Shown here: in pieces, positions 31,477-44,649 of the stretch
Layout: every line of letters starts with the position of its first letter
Numbering within the stretch: position 1 is the first letter of the stretch
Assembly (NCBI RefSeq): GCF_918797505.1
Contig: NC_092796.1
Location: forward strand, 1,302,001-1,366,000
Direction: 5' to 3'
From: Bemisia tabaci
Taxonomy: Eukaryota > Arthropoda > Insecta > Hemiptera > Aleyrodidae
Length of the DNA: 64,000 bases
Made by a program: the position numbers and the translations under genes
The notes under the pieces: generated by a model
What the model was told of the DNA's origin: nothing
Database searches by the model: none
What the model saw: only the letters and a program-made list of their open reading frames with translations

Positions 31477-33999
31477 ATTAGGGCTATCGCGCGGGTAGAG
31501 GAACACCACAACATGGTCAGTGCACTCATTCACGATCATAAAACAAAATGAATTCGTGACTGTCCCTGCAGAGAAAAAAAGGTACTTTGGTCCACAAAAG
31601 CTCACTATGACCGCCCAAAATCTGCTCAACCGTTTTCATGTAAAAAATTAAATTGCCCGCTTAAATTTGGCAATAGCTGATGTGGCTTGGTTCGTTTCTG
31701 CTTAACGCGGTCCATATATCGGTCTAGAAACAGATATTTTTCAGTATAAAAGAACAAACGCACCAATTGCGCGACACTCGCTACGAATACTTTATTCATA
31801 ACTCCGAGTCGGTCACGTGTCCTTGCCTTAAGGCCATCGACCGAGGAATGAAAGGAATATTTTCTTGAAAAAGCGGCAGCGTCGCAGCGATCGATCCGCG
31901 ACGTGGGGGAGGGCGGAACGGCGTTCCGGGGGGAGCCAACGGCGAATAAAAAATGTAGTCGAATATTATGACAAAACATGCCAAAATATTTATGCTCGTA
32001 TGATAATGCTCACTTCCTTAAATACTTCATCTTGTGCCTTTGTGCCCTGCGCCAGATAGATTATTCCCTTCCGCACTCGGCTAATGCTCGGCTCGCCCAC
32101 CCTCCCTCACCCCCTCCCCCGCATCATCCCTTTTCATCCTCCTCGCGAAAACCCTCGCACCTTTTCGGGTGTGAAATTCACCCTTAAAGGGATATTGGTG
32201 GCGGTTAGTCAGGTGTGCGCTCGCCATTGTGCCGTCGACGGGCGTTTTGACGGGCGATCCCTTTCGATCCCTGCCTGGAAGCCGCTTATGTTCTTGTTAG
32301 CGCGGGGGTTCATATTCCTCGTCGCTGCTGAAATCCGTCGGAACGTAAGCCGCTGAAAAAAGGCTGAAAGACGCGACTTTCGGCTTATTTGGACTCCGTT
32401 CTGCAATAAGAGACCATATTTGTAGCTCGTCCATTAAAGCGTGCATAGGGAGACTAATGGAACGAATGGCTAAAAATAATAGCGATTAAAAAATGTAGTC
32501 TGCCAGTGCAGGGATTTAAAAAGAGGACTAGAATTTTGGTGCCATTAACGGAAAATAGCGTAACCGTATTTCAAGTTGCCTCATTTTCTGTTATACTGAC
32601 TGAACAGCACAATTGCCTTTAAAATTTTTGTAAATTTTCTTTAGTTCACAATAAATATTCGAATACTCGCAGAATTTTTAAAAATAAGTCAGAATGTTGC
32701 TTATATTTCTGTTACTCCGTTATCATAGAGGAACCTTTGACGAGACATTTATTAGCATATGTTCAGGATGATAAAACTATGCCTCCCTCCTTACTGTATC
32801 CCATTCGATCTTTCTAAACTATCAACGGGCTAATGGCTTTAACTAATAAAATACCCAAATAATAAATTGATTTACCAACCGTCCAAACCATACCTTAAAA
32901 ATCCTTGGATGGAAAAAGGAGCTAAAATACTATGCCACCCCGAAGCACCGGAGCTCTCTTTACTATAGGACAACCGAAACGCTGGTTGGAGCCCGGACCC
33001 CCTCCCACCCCCTCCCACCCCCGCACGGCGCGGATTCCCTCGAAAATAATTAGCCGTTGCGCCGCGCCGCGCCGCCGTTGAGGAGACTTCAAAAATGAAA
33101 AACTAGGTTAAGCCCTCCTCGTTTTCCGAGCTAATTTGAAAAGAGAAGGATGATGACATTAAGTAACTTTCTGCAGGAGCTTAACTTGAAAGCGTCGTTA
33201 AAGTTGGCGCTCAAAAGCCCACGGCCCAGGGCCCACGTCTCGTGTATTTTTCTCCAATTTAAACTCGCTCTTTCATTCCTGGACTCAGGCTCCGTCTGAA
33301 AGGTTTCCGCTATACGAGCGAATTGCTTCCAGCTGTGGGCTCCGCCATTTGGAAACTTGCAATTTCGGATCGAGAGAAAGCCTACGAAATGTCCTTACCT
33401 TGCCTAGAGATCGCGTTATTCAGTAGTCAATAGATCGTATTCGATAGTGGTTCGATGGGTCGTTCAGTTGAAAAAGAACACAACCTTAAAAGAAAATTTT
33501 AGGATTTAAGTTGGAAAAGCTGAAAATGAGAAAATTCCCACAAATTCCACTTTACAATACCATTTGATACTCAAGAGAATAAAAAATCTATTTTAAAAGA
33601 CCCGTTCCTTCAGATTTCTCGGTTGACATTTGAGGCTGTTTTCACATGTAGAACCAATCGATATCGATATAATATCACCTGTTTGATAAATCGAATACGA
33701 TCCATAGTTCTAGTGAAGGGGCGTTTTTTCAGGCAAGTCTTAGGGAGGGGGACAAAAGTTATTGAGAAGAGGCACTTGCTGGGAAAGGGAAGGGACCAAA
33801 ATTCAAAACATTTCGACAAATGCCTTAAAATCGATTGAAATTAATCGAAATTGAAGGAGGAGAAATCGCAATATACGGAGACTTCCAGCCACCCTTCATG
33901 TCAGTCCTACATTCTTCAAGATGTCATTGCGAAAACACCACCAAAGTCGGAGGGCTGACAGTAATGTTAGTGGCGAGCGCACCCCTATTTTCCTTCACT
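31477..33999. other. non-coding stretch
   Basis: Minus-strand frames of 117 and 62 aa at 31626-31984 and plus frames at 31865-32356 overlap without domains. A CCTCCCACCCCCTCCCACCC patch lies near 33001. No gene recognised. Confidence 0.35.
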
Positions 34000-34140
34000 T
34001 TTTTGTCTAGACACGTTATTCAAGATGGCCTGAAACATTACCCTCCACTGGAAAAGAAGTTTAGTTCCTCTGAATCCATTTCCTTGCTTTTTAAAATTCC
34101 CCGACATTTCCCGGTATTTACCCTGACTGTGGCAACTCTG
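34000..34140. repeat. dispersed repeat family G, partial copy
   Basis: The right half only: TTTTTAAAATTCCCCGACAT, then TTCCCGGTATTTACCCTGAC and TGTGGCAACTCTG. The left boundary is uncertain. Confidence 0.5.
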
Positions 34141-37100
34141 AATAGAGTCCATGTTCTCTCCAATGATATGCCGAAAAGACATGCAGCTTTTCCATCTGTG
34201 ATACGCGGGGCTTCATCGTTATGGAGTGGAGCCGGGTTATCAGCATCAACGATAGAGAATCCATGCGACGCGGTTCTCGGCGAAATTACGCTGCGGACGC
34301 CCGGTTATGAGTAGCCTCGACCACCTTATTCCCACCTCGATTCGGGAACTCAATTATTCACACAACGAATCCCTGAACCGGGGACGAGACCCCCTCCCTC
34401 TCCCCCTTCGCCCCTTCAGCGGGGAGCGCCGAAATATTGCCACCGTGGTGGATGCCGTGTCGCAGGCTTGCAGGGCTCCAGCTCGAAATTTCGGGGGTGC
34501 GCGCGCGGAGAAAGTTGGCGGTGGAGGCGCGGCAGCACTGCGACGACGCATTAGTACGCCGCACGGGCGCGAAATTAAATATTAAGGGCAGGAATTCGGG
34601 ATTCGTGACAATACTCGTCGGGCGCGGGCCATGAGTGGGTGAATCACCCATAAATATATGCAGCCGGCTTCGGCGGGGTGCGTCGCCCTTAAACTTCCAA
34701 GGGGTTCCGTCTCCCGGCCGGGGCAGGGGAGGGGGGAGTGTAAAATAAGTGAATGGGTTAGCAGGAATATGCGGGTGTGCAGTCTCCACTGTTGCCTGAT
34801 TGCACGCGTCTATAGTTTGGCACGTGCCAGAGAGTCGCCTAACCGGCATACTGACGTAAGGAAGTCGAGTAATTGCACACAAAAAAATAAATAAATAAAT
34901 AAACAGCATTGTCAGGAACTAATCTAAAAATTGCCGCTACTCTTCTGTCAAGGTAAGGTCGTCGTTACTTTACTTGTAACAATCCAAGAAAACTAGATTT
35001 TCTCCCCAAAATTTTTTGTCATGTTTAATGACAACTATATTGAACGTTTCATACTCTAATGTTCGGCACTTCGGCTGAGTTTTCTCTAAATCATGAAAAA
35101 TATATTTGAAAAAATTATAGACGCAGTAACACTTCGCTTCATCATAATCAAATGAATAATGGCAGGAGTTTCAGGGCGCGAAATGCAGTTAGGCTATAGT
35201 GCTATTGCTTGGACTATTTTTGGCTGGTCAAATAAAAAGTTTCCTTGAATGACAAAGAAAAAATAGAAGAAAAAAACACTAAGAAGTAGCCCGAATTGTA
35301 TGTATTAACTCTAATTATAATTTTTGGAACTTCTTGGCTCTGTTTTACCGGCGAAATGGTGTGGACCCAGCACCATTTCTCCACCTTGTTTTTTTGAATG
35401 CTGATAAGTTTTCTGGATGATATTATGCCGGATGCCCTGATTTTGGTAACATTTTCAATTTCGCCGCTCTTGAAAAATTTCTTTTTCCCCCAAGAAAGAT
35501 TATTAAAAATGATAGCTTGGAAATCATTTTCGTGTCTTTTGCATGAAATAATAAACTCAGCGCGCTGATTAAGAACCTCTAAAGCATAAGATATCTAAAA
35601 AAAAAATAATGAAAAAAAAATATAAAAACACAATTAAAATTGGTCAATTTATGAGAGGCAAGAGGGAGAGTATTACGAGCACCATGCGGGAGCGTGTAAT
35701 TGGTTCACGGCAACTCTGACGAAAGTGCTGCACATAATCACTAAATGCCCTGTAATGGAAGCACTCGAAAACAAAATCGACCGACAAAATTCGCCAACCG
35801 CGAAATTGACCTTGCACAAACGCCTCTGGAGGAGCCGTTAGATGTCGGGGCTCGACGGGGGCAGGGGCGGGGGGGGGGGGGGGGGGGGTTGGTCGTCGGT
35901 AGCATCCCTCACGAACGTACTTCACATTCCTTCGCTTTACGCAACCCGAAGTGAGCGGCAAGTTGAATTAATCCCTTTTTGGCGCCGACGGGCGGGGTCT
36001 ATTTAATAAAATTTAACTCGAGGTGTATCACAAACTCCTTCACAACACCCCCCGTCCCCGGAAGGTTCTCAACGGTCGGATTAAATAACTCCAAGGCGAC
36101 GTTGCCGGAAACCCGTCAAAAATTTGAAAATAACCACCCACCTTGAAACAAAAACGGCATGTTAGGATACGATTGTCGAAGGGAGTTGCGCGGTTATTGA
36201 AAAACTTGTAATTCGTGTTACCCGATGCGGCACTGGTGCCCGTTTGCGGAATTCATCCCTTAAATGTAAGGGTAGACGTTCTATTGACGATGCGAGAGAA
36301 TTCAAATTTTACCGCCGTGTATTGGGAGGCCTCGAGTATTATCGTTTCCATAACTTCTCCGTATGAGTGTGGGGGCAGACGTAGTTCTGCATTTTTAGGG
36401 AGTCAAGAAGGAGGGCTGAAGATGGGGAGTCTTAGTCTGTCAAGTTGTCAACTTACAACCCTACGGTGCCGTTTGCTTGAGCCTCCGTTGACACAATTTT
36501 TAGTCTAGAGCTTTCCTCTCGGTACACTTTCTGTACTAGAAACTGAATATGCGAATAAAAGAAAACGTAATCGAAATTATAAAAAAGAGGATAACGCCGC
36601 TTATTGGACTATAAATCTTGATTCGCCGCTTCAAATCTAGTTAAACCTCAAGTGCAACATTCCAAATTCTCTGATTATATGTTTTATACTCTGAAATAAA
36701 ACTAATTCATGAACCCATTAAAGCTCCCTATGAATACTTTCAAAAAGCTGATGAGAAATTATATTTAAAAAAAAAAACAAAAAACTGGAGGTAAGTTTTC
36801 GGCGAAGAAAATAAATGATGAGCGGAGATTTGCAACGTTGCAATCGGAGATGCGGCCTTCACAAATTCAGCCATCGATGCTTTATGTAGCCTTAGTCCCT
36901 TTATAGAGAGAGTTAAGACAATGCTACTCATGAAAGTCACAAACGGGAATGAGGATTACACAAATTGAACTTTTTTGTAATCTTTGATGAACTCATACCC
37001 GAATTCCTGTCGTTTGTGCCTTCCCTTGCCCCAATTCCCCGGTCCACTTTAATTTATAATCTTCGCAATTAGTGAGCATGTAACCTCTATTCCCATTTGT

Positions 37101-37820
37101 GACAGTGTGGCGGCATAAAATACGGTAACCAATTTAAAGTGGATTCGTATTGTCTTTACTCTCAGTATGAAGGGACTCTAGGAGCCCTCAGCCGCTACTC
37201 TTCATTGACAAAGATGCCCTACTGCATCTACTAGGCACTCGTGGTAATCGAAATTTTTCTGATGTAGTGATAATGGCCTCCAAGACGAGCCTTAATTACA
37301 ATGTAAACCTTCCGGGGCGCCCTTCGGGCAGGGGCTATGACTACGAATGCCGAGGGGTGTAGGCTGAGACCATAAAGGTGGGCGTAAAACGACACTTATG
37401 GAAGAAGGTCACACCTGGGGGTGGCTCTTGGCGGAAGGTGTAAATGGGCGAGGGTCGGCGGGGCGGCGGCGGGCTTAATGGGGGTCACGAAATAAGGTTG
37501 ATGGGAGTCTCATGGCGATCGGGGATCGGGGATCGGGCGTCTCGTCTGGTCGGGACACGATTAATAAAACGCGATACCATCGCCCGCACAATGAGCGCTA
37601 ATACTCGTTAATAAGCCCCTGTTCGGTAATTAAATATTTAGCGTGAAATACGGCCGAGATCTCGCCGATAAGGGTTGAATAACCCGCTCCCAGAGCCGGC
37701 TCCGACTCGCGTCGAGTCGGGGTGCACTGGGAAAAACATCACGGAAGAATTGTGCCGTCTTAACGGTCAGCCGAAGGAGCAAGGAGTTCAGAGGGACACA
37801 CTTTTTGCACTTTCTATAAG
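34141..37820. other. long non-coding stretch
   Basis: GC-rich 34380-34740 gives several antisense-overlapping frames (60-183 aa) without domains. An AAATAA repeat lies at about 34885-34902 and a G-tract at about 35870-35888. A GATCGGG microrepeat lies near 37518-37540. No gene recognised. Confidence 0.4.
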
Positions 37821-37900
37821 CAGGGTTGCCGCAGAATTTGGAAAATGATATTCCCTGCCATTTTTCTGATTTAGGAAATACAAATTCCAATATTTTACAT
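37821..37900. repeat. dispersed repeat family G, left fragment
   Basis: CAGGGTTGCCGCAGAATTTG followed by GAAAATGATATTCCCTGCC matches the start of the family, then the similarity stops. Confidence 0.5.
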
Positions 37901-39938
37901 CTATTTTTTGAGAGATACATATCCCTTGCCCGAACCCTACCCTTATGCGCATCCTCATTATCTGGTATTAATTGTATTTTGCCAAGGGTGAATTAACGAG
38001 ACTTTAGATCAGCTGAAATCGGATGAAACTCTCGGGATGAGCAACTGAAAAATATTTGCACAAGATCGGACCGTGGAAGCGTGAGAGCATAATTAGTCAG
38101 AAACATTCCCCACGCTGGGGCTGGGGCAGAAGAGGGAAATGGAGAGGACGGGGCGCGGGGGGCTTGAAAATGAGCTTTTATACAAATTTCCCGATACTAT
38201 TTAACGAGTTCAGACATCAATTTAATTTCCGAGAACCCAAAAGAAAATATAACGATATAATTAAATAATACCTAAAAAAATTAAATAAAAAAAGGCGAAC
38301 AGAAACTCGACTAAATAAGTTCTCGCGAGCAATTATTGCGCCGAGTTCAAAGGAGATGCATTTAAATAATTTTTAATATAAAATGGTCCACAAACTCCGG
38401 GAAAGAAGCCTGGGAAAGTTCAGCTCGACGTCTGAATTTAACACAGGTTTGCCAAATTAGGCTTTCAGGATATTTGTACATGCTGTAATTTGCCAACTGC
38501 TCTACCGGCGAAGAAACGTGGCAATCCAGTTGATCCAACATTTACAATCCTATTGAATGGCTTACTTGAGAAAGGAGGGAAATACCGTTTAAAGCCCATA
38601 AAACTTGCGTTCTTTTCGAAATAAGGCATTCGACTGATGCGACTGCCGACGCCACGCCATCAGCCGCGTCAAATTAGAGTAAGTCGTACAATGTGGGCAT
38701 AATATTTTTCACCTGAGATGAAAGCATTGCGTAAAATTACAGGGGCCATTCTGGAGCCTGCGTAATTTTAAAATGGCTTAAATACGCCTGCTAAGAAATA
38801 GTTCCCAGTAAAAGATTAGAAGGTGGTAGTTTTTTTGGAGGGGAAAACTTGGATGTCGTTAATAGTGGTTATGGCGCCCGAAAAAAATAAAAATTAGAAA
38901 TCATCGACATTTTCAATTTCTCAGAAAATTTTAACATTTTTACCGAAGGAGACCTTCTGTTCCGTTCGGAAGACAAGGAAAATTCGCTCCTTTGATAAAC
39001 TCTATATTTTCCTCTTTTACCATTTTTCTCTTCTTCCCTGACTTTCCCCAGATTTTCTGAAGCCAGTTTTCCCCCTAACTAGTGCCGATTCTCCAACTGT
39101 TCCGTGGCAATGACTGATGCTTGCTACCTATTTCGTATAATCATTTCACAAAACGCCCAACTTACGTAAAGTCTAACGGCTTACGGAAAGGAGAATACAG
39201 GTGTTTATAAACGTGACGATGAGAACGATAAGAATCATAAGAATTTCATGCGCTAAGTATAACTTGTTCTTCGAAATCGGCTTATTTTTGCTCGGATGGT
39301 ACCCTTCCTCAAGAGAAAACTTTATGAGACGCTTTAATTAAAATAAGTGCACCTGAAAGGAGTTCTGAGTTAGGAAATGAATCATTGAGACCCAAACTTC
39401 CAGGAAGAATGTCATTCATTTTATCATCCGTCTGTAATCATGTTATTATCATGCCTTACATTTTACATGACTTCAGCGGTTTCCCTGAATTGGGTAATGG
39501 TGCATGCTGCGTCGCTGAAGAATTACAGGACCAACGACCCAACGTTTATATTAAATGAGAACGAATTCCAAAAATTTGTAAACTTTGGTTTCTTTACAAG
39601 TCACAACTCTAGTCCTTGTGAAGATATGGTACTTAAGCTTATCCAGTTGGGTGCAAAAGTGCAGGTAATAGGGGGTGGGGGCCCTACTTCTGGAGGCAAT
39701 AAATAGCCTGCACTGATAAAAACGCTTTCCTCTTTTCAGCCCACCAGTTCTACAAAATAGCAATTGTTAAACTAAGGTGGTTCCACTGAAAACCGAATTT
39801 TCTAGAAAAGTGCCTGAAAACCTAAAAATAATTAATTGGTCCGTTATCGACTGCTAAATGGTTCTCATCACTGATCAGCACTGAGGATCTACCTCGACGA
39901 TTTCGACTCCATAATCTTATCTTTTCTCTTCTTTTTCT
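37901..39938. other. non-coding stretch
   Basis: An 88-aa frame at 39440-39706 begins with a hydrophobic segment (LLSCLTFYMTSAVSL) but ends in low-complexity glycine and has no splice context that I could support. No gene called. Confidence 0.35.
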
Positions 39939-40758
39939 CATGGCAGGATTTACCTACTTGCCGCCCATGGGCCGCCTGTATTTTGCCGCCCTCTTCTCAT
40001 TATTTTGAAACATGAATAAAAACCATCAAGTGAACGTGCCGGAGAGAGAAGGGTGCATAAAACGCGTTCGCTCGTGTTGGACACATTTTATGCGTAAGCC
40101 CTGTCAACACTACTAGCAAAAGTTCACGGAACCTCGCGCGAAAGTTCAGTTCCGTAAACCTATCTCTGTGTGGACAAGGCCTTTCATTTGTAAGAAATGA
40201 ACTAAACAATTAAGAAGGAACAAACATAAATGTGGTCTAATAATTTTAACTTCCGCCGCCGTGACGCGCTGACCACACTGTGTTTGGCGCAATGCGTGAA
40301 GTATTCATGTAGTCTTGTAGGCACTGTGCGTTTCACGCCGCGCCGACCGCTGTTGGCCGTACTGTGTTTGACGCAATGCGTGAAGTATTCATGCAGTCTC
40401 GTAGGCGCTAATATGTGTTACATGCCGACCACCGCGCCGAGGGCTTCTCCTTTTCATCTCAAGTCCTCGTCATCATTTCTCTCTGCGCCGCGCCGCTTCA
40501 GGCCAAATTACGTGTTTGGTTTCTCTCTTAACTCAACTAATTAAAGTTGCGCAGTCTTGTGTATCACCGAAATACGACAGAATAAGGAATTGATGAACTC
40601 TCAGGAAATGAGAGATTTTGTCACCTTTTCTTGTTTGTAATTTTAGTCTGTATCCGACGTTTTTGTACTTGCATTTAAAAAAATTCCAAAATTTGCCGCC
40701 CCCTAATTTTGCCGCCATGGGCCGCGGCCCATGTGGCCACCCCCTCAATCCGGCCCTG
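39939..40758. mobile_element. non-autonomous hAT-like element, copy 3
   Basis: 820 bp, flanked by perfect 8-bp direct repeats CTTTTTCT (39931-39938 and 40759-40766). The left end CATGGCAGGATTTACC is identical to copy 1, so this variant terminus is inherited within a subfamily. The right end inverts to CAGGGCCGGATTGAGG. The internal 104-aa frame parallels that of copy 1 because the two copies are closely similar, not because it is selected as a gene. No transposase. Confidence 0.9.
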
Positions 40759-40766
40759 CTTTTTCT

Positions 40767-41760
40767 ATTTGATAGAAGAAAAAAAAAACTAGAAATTGGT
40801 GACCATCGTCACATTATTGACGACATCGCACGGTGCGCTTCGATACATGCGATATTCACTAAAAATATAAACTTAGCAGCAAAAATAAACAACATTTCAA
40901 TCCGAAAGAGAAAAATATCGTGTTCCCATCAATGTGCAAACAGGTCTACAACTATAGCTACAGGTAAGTAAGCAAGTTCAAATAACTTTTCATGTATGAA
41001 GTTTCATTGGCAGTTTCTAGTTTTGCATACTCACTCAGACATCCACCTATTATTGTTTTCCTCTATGATTTTCATCGTTATTCTTCGTGCGCACTTCCAG
41101 GAAAACTGCCCTCATGGCATTTATAGCACAACGGTAGCATTTATAACACGAAGAAGGAAACGGGGAAAAACTCACAATTCCAAAACCCTCCCCCAGTAAT
41201 AATTGTCCATAGTTACCCTCTTGGCGTCGTAAGAGGAATGCTCTTTCAGCGCAGTCAATATTTGCACTCGTCCCACTTGTACACGTTGAAAGCTCTCTTC
41301 CGCAATGTGCTGCATGGTAACACCAGCCCGCCCGTCGCCCGTTCGGGAGGTAAATCTGTGTCGCAGTGCAACATGTCACTTAATCATACGGCTTTCAATT
41401 GGCTGCTCAGCCGAGCTTTCGTGCTTTTCCATTTAAAAGTCACGACTGCACGCCATGGTTGGCTCCCTGAAGAGGCATTCTCATGCAACACTCCAATGCG
41501 ATGGGGCTTTTTGTGCCCTGGGTGCATTCGGAAAGGTTACGAATGTTACGGACATACGTCGGGCATAAAGTCGTTTGTGAGATAATGACTTGTGTCGAAT
41601 ATTTAGGCCCGGCTAGGAGGATCGTAAAACAAAAGGGGTTGATATTCGCGAGGAAAAATTCAATGGTGTATTTCTAGAAAACACATTTGGAATAAATGCA
41701 AGACAGGGCGAACTGCTAAAATTAGTGCATGGATTATTGCGAACTCAATAACCTAATGGA
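40767..41760. other. non-coding stretch
   Basis: Overlapping frames on both strands at 40996-41677 (64-117 aa) show no recognisable domain. No repeat family recognised. Confidence 0.35.
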
Positions 41761-42251
41761 TCGCATTCAGCAAAAAGGAACCAGCGCGATTACAATGTTG
41801 TGAAAATGTTGCCTCTTCATAATTATCTAAAAAATCTCCCAGAACAGCAAATAGTTTCTGCTTTACACCAAAAAAATCTCAACTTCAAGGGGAAATATGT
41901 ACTGAACATATCGACGGTATAAGTCGGCAATCACATAACTCGGTTTGCGACGTCGCAGACTTCCTGTCATACTTTCTTTTCTAAACGGAAATCTACTCAA
42001 CGGCAATTCTTTAAAACTGCCGTGATTTTTCTTCTCTGTGCCAAGAAAATTCTACAAAAACTTCAAGGAATGATGTCAATTTGTTCTCCTGTAAAAAAAT
42101 AACATAAAGGCGGAGATTTTCAGACACCGCAAACAAGATATGTGATTGCGGACTTACGCCGTTGATATATTCAGTATTTTTAGAATAAAAGAGGAAGTTG
42201 CATGCTTTTGAAAACACTTTAATCGCGCTGGTTCTTTCTTGCTAAATGCGA
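41761..42251. repeat. long inverted-repeat element with family F-like ends
   Basis: The left end TCGCATTCAGCAAAAAGGAA continues with CCAGCGCGATTA. The right end TAATCGCGCTGGTTCTTTC continues with TTGCTAAATGCGA. Arms also match further inward: a CGGCAATCACATAACTCGG block near 41924 faces GATATGTGATTGCGGAC near 42137. About 491 bp, foldback structure, no coding capacity. Confidence 0.7.
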
Positions 42252-42822
42252 TTCGACTAACCATAAAAATTAATATTTTACTGGAGGCACATTTTTATGG
42301 TAACATTCGAGCATGCTTGTAAGACATTTTTTCTGAGTTAATCGCAGGACTTGCTGGTACGATGTGACAAAGCGGCCGTCCCCATCTGTTGATTCAAGAC
42401 AACACAAGTGTGTTTCCGAATGCTCCGGGCGACAACAAAGTGGTAAATCTAGACGGAGGCCAGACGAGGCGACAATCGGGAATCGATAGGAATGTAAAGG
42501 GCCCCGATTCGTTGCGCCCCGTCTCCGGCGAAAGTGACCATCCCGGCCTTTGTCCGCCCGCCAACCGCCACCCCCTGTCGGCCTTTGTCCGGTTTCGCGG
42601 CTTTTGTCTCGCTCACGTATTTAGGCCGCTGAGACGCGCTTGCCCGTTTCGCGAGCTGTGACATCTTTGTTCTTGCGCGTTTTGTTTCCGATGCGCGGAC
42701 GCGACTCCGGCCCCTCGAGTTTCACGCTCCGTCGGGGAAATTGAAAATCCGCCCTGGACAAGGGTTGAAATTGCCAGGGATTCACGACCTGATCTTGCTC
42801 AAAATTGCAAAACTAGAGCAGT
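42252..42822. other. non-coding stretch
   Basis: GC-rich 42440-42720 with antisense-overlapping frames (90 and 71 aa) lacking domains. Nothing recognised. Confidence 0.35.
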
Positions 42823-43064
42823 TCTCCCGTTCTAAGGAAGTTAGTCGTATGAGCTTCAGACGTTGCCGAGCCTCATTTGACAAAACTCGAATTTTCCGGA
42901 AAATTTGTGGATACTTTCTCTTAAAATTCTCAGGAAAGTTCGTTTGTAATTTGATCCATGGCGACAGAAAGTTATAGTGAAAGATATGCATAACTACCCT
43001 CAAAAATAAGTATTTTCTGAGAGTAAATATGGCGATATTCGAATGTTCATTCGGTGTTTTTAGT
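42823..43064. repeat. MITE family A, first of two head-to-tail copies
   Basis: Left end decayed (CTCCCGTTCTAAGGAAG, GTCGTATGAGC). Interior TTCAGACGTTGCC and AAAATTCTCAGGAAAG, right arm ATATTCGAATGTTCATTCGG. It abuts the next copy with no spacer. The 214-aa minus-strand frame through this pair is a by-product. Confidence 0.65.
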
Positions 43065-43310
43065 TCTGCCGCGCTAAGGAAGAAAGATGTATGAGCATTT
43101 GAATATTGCCAAATCTCCCACGAAAAAATGCTTATTTTCCAGGAGAAATGTGGAATTTTTTCACTTACATTTATAGATACATTAGAATACAAAAGTCTTG
43201 GAAAAATTCGAAGAGGAATATTTACGAATTTCCCTAAAAATTTGTATTTTATCAAGAGAAGTTTGGCAATGTCTGAATGTTCATCCGGCGCTTCTCCTTC
43301 GCACAGCAGT
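43065..43310. repeat. MITE family A, second of two head-to-tail copies
   Basis: Left end CTGCCGCGCTAAGGAAGAA, right end TCCTTCGCACAGCAGT, with TGAATATTGCCAAAT and GAAGTTTGGCAATGTC arms. About 246 bp. Confidence 0.7.
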
Positions 43311-44521
43311 GTTGAATGGGTGTCAAATTGTTTTTGGGAACAAAATTCTCGGATTTTATGGGTCTGCAAGATTGAGATACCATCATTATCCCTTTCCCTA
43401 CGGAGAACATTATCGTTCCTTGGCAATGCTGCGTTTCTTTAATTTAAATCCATGTAAAAAAATCGACAATTATCGAAGCAGAAGTGCAAAACTAATTTTC
43501 AACGTTCGGATGACACTGTTCAACTTCGGCATTCAATGATCTCTCCTCTCCCTGACATGATATTTTGAAACCACTTCTGTGACGTCACTTAAATGCTCCT
43601 CACTTCACCTTTCAACCTACTTCCCCCAATTTTCCACAACCGAATTTTTCGACAATACTGCGGCGCTGTGAAATCCGCTCATTACGCACTTCCGTGCGGG
43701 GCAATAAAACTTTTACGAGCGAATTCCTCGTTGCCGTGATTCCACCATAAACCACCGCTTCCCCAGCGTCCCGACCAGGGCTCTCAAAGGCGGCCGATTT
43801 ACCCAAAGCTCCGGCAACCTCGCAGACGGAGTGAGACAATTAGCGGGGGTCCGAGTCGGTAGCGACCGCAGCGCCACCTACTTAGCCGGTGCAGCCGCTT
43901 TACGTGACGAAAAATCGGAATTAGGATGACGGATCGACGAGATAGCGCGTCCCCCCGGGGGAAGGGGAGTGGGATACGGGAGGATGGGGGGTGAAGCGGG
44001 AGAAAGGGGGGATGCGATGGCGTGGGAAGCAGGAGTAGAATCGTCGTCGCGTCCCGAAATCGCGTCATCTAGCGGGCGGATAACGAAATTAACTGGTCCG
44101 CGCGGAAGTACGGCGGCGTTGTCGCCTTTGGCAGAGATGGAACTACTCAAACAATATGTCTTTGAGACCCCACACTAAGAATCTGAGTAACATGATTGGG
44201 TGAGGCAAAAGATAAGTTCAGAAGTCGACGCAACTTTGCGCCTCATCATGATTCATAGGCAACTTTTTGAGCAAAAAATCAAATAAAATTCGCCTTATGA
44301 TTGCTAATGAATTTGGGGGCGAGGGATCGTTCACGTATTAAGTATTACGTAACGCATTTTTCAAATTTTTTGGCTTTCCTCCCTCCTCGTAACGGACCCG
44401 TAACGCAGCTCTACACACCCCCTCCAGCTTGAATTACGTAGCGCTCATCTGACCCCCCCCCCCCTCCACCACTTTGCAAATACTCAAGAAAACGCTCATT
44501 CGGGAAGGGCGGAATTTTTCA
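43311..44521. other. non-coding stretch
   Basis: GC-rich 43780-44140 yields antisense frames (69-90 aa) without domains. A C-tract lies at about 44453-44465. No gene recognised. Confidence 0.35.
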
Positions 44522-44649
44522 ATTGAACGTATTTCTACCGAACGATACTGTGTGCATTATGACGTGAGCCCTGTCATGCATGTATTCTTATGGGTCTGAG
44601 GGCTCATGCCTTAATGCACATAGTTCCGTTTGGCAGAAATACATGCAAT
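44522..44649. repeat. foldback hairpin element family B, copy 4
   Basis: The left arm ATTGAACGTATTTCTACCGA has accumulated changes. The right arm CCGTTTGGCAGAAATACATG is better kept. The loop GTATTCTTATGGGTCTGAG is conserved. 128 bp. Confidence 0.8.

Noticed and set aside
34358..34909. 183-aa minus-strand frame in GC-rich DNA
   Set aside because: Overlapped by several frames on the other strand, no motif; GC-rich sequence has few stops.
42782..43426. 214-aa minus-strand frame, one of the longest in the window
   Set aside because: It runs across two joined copies of a miniature element and its flanks; no domain.
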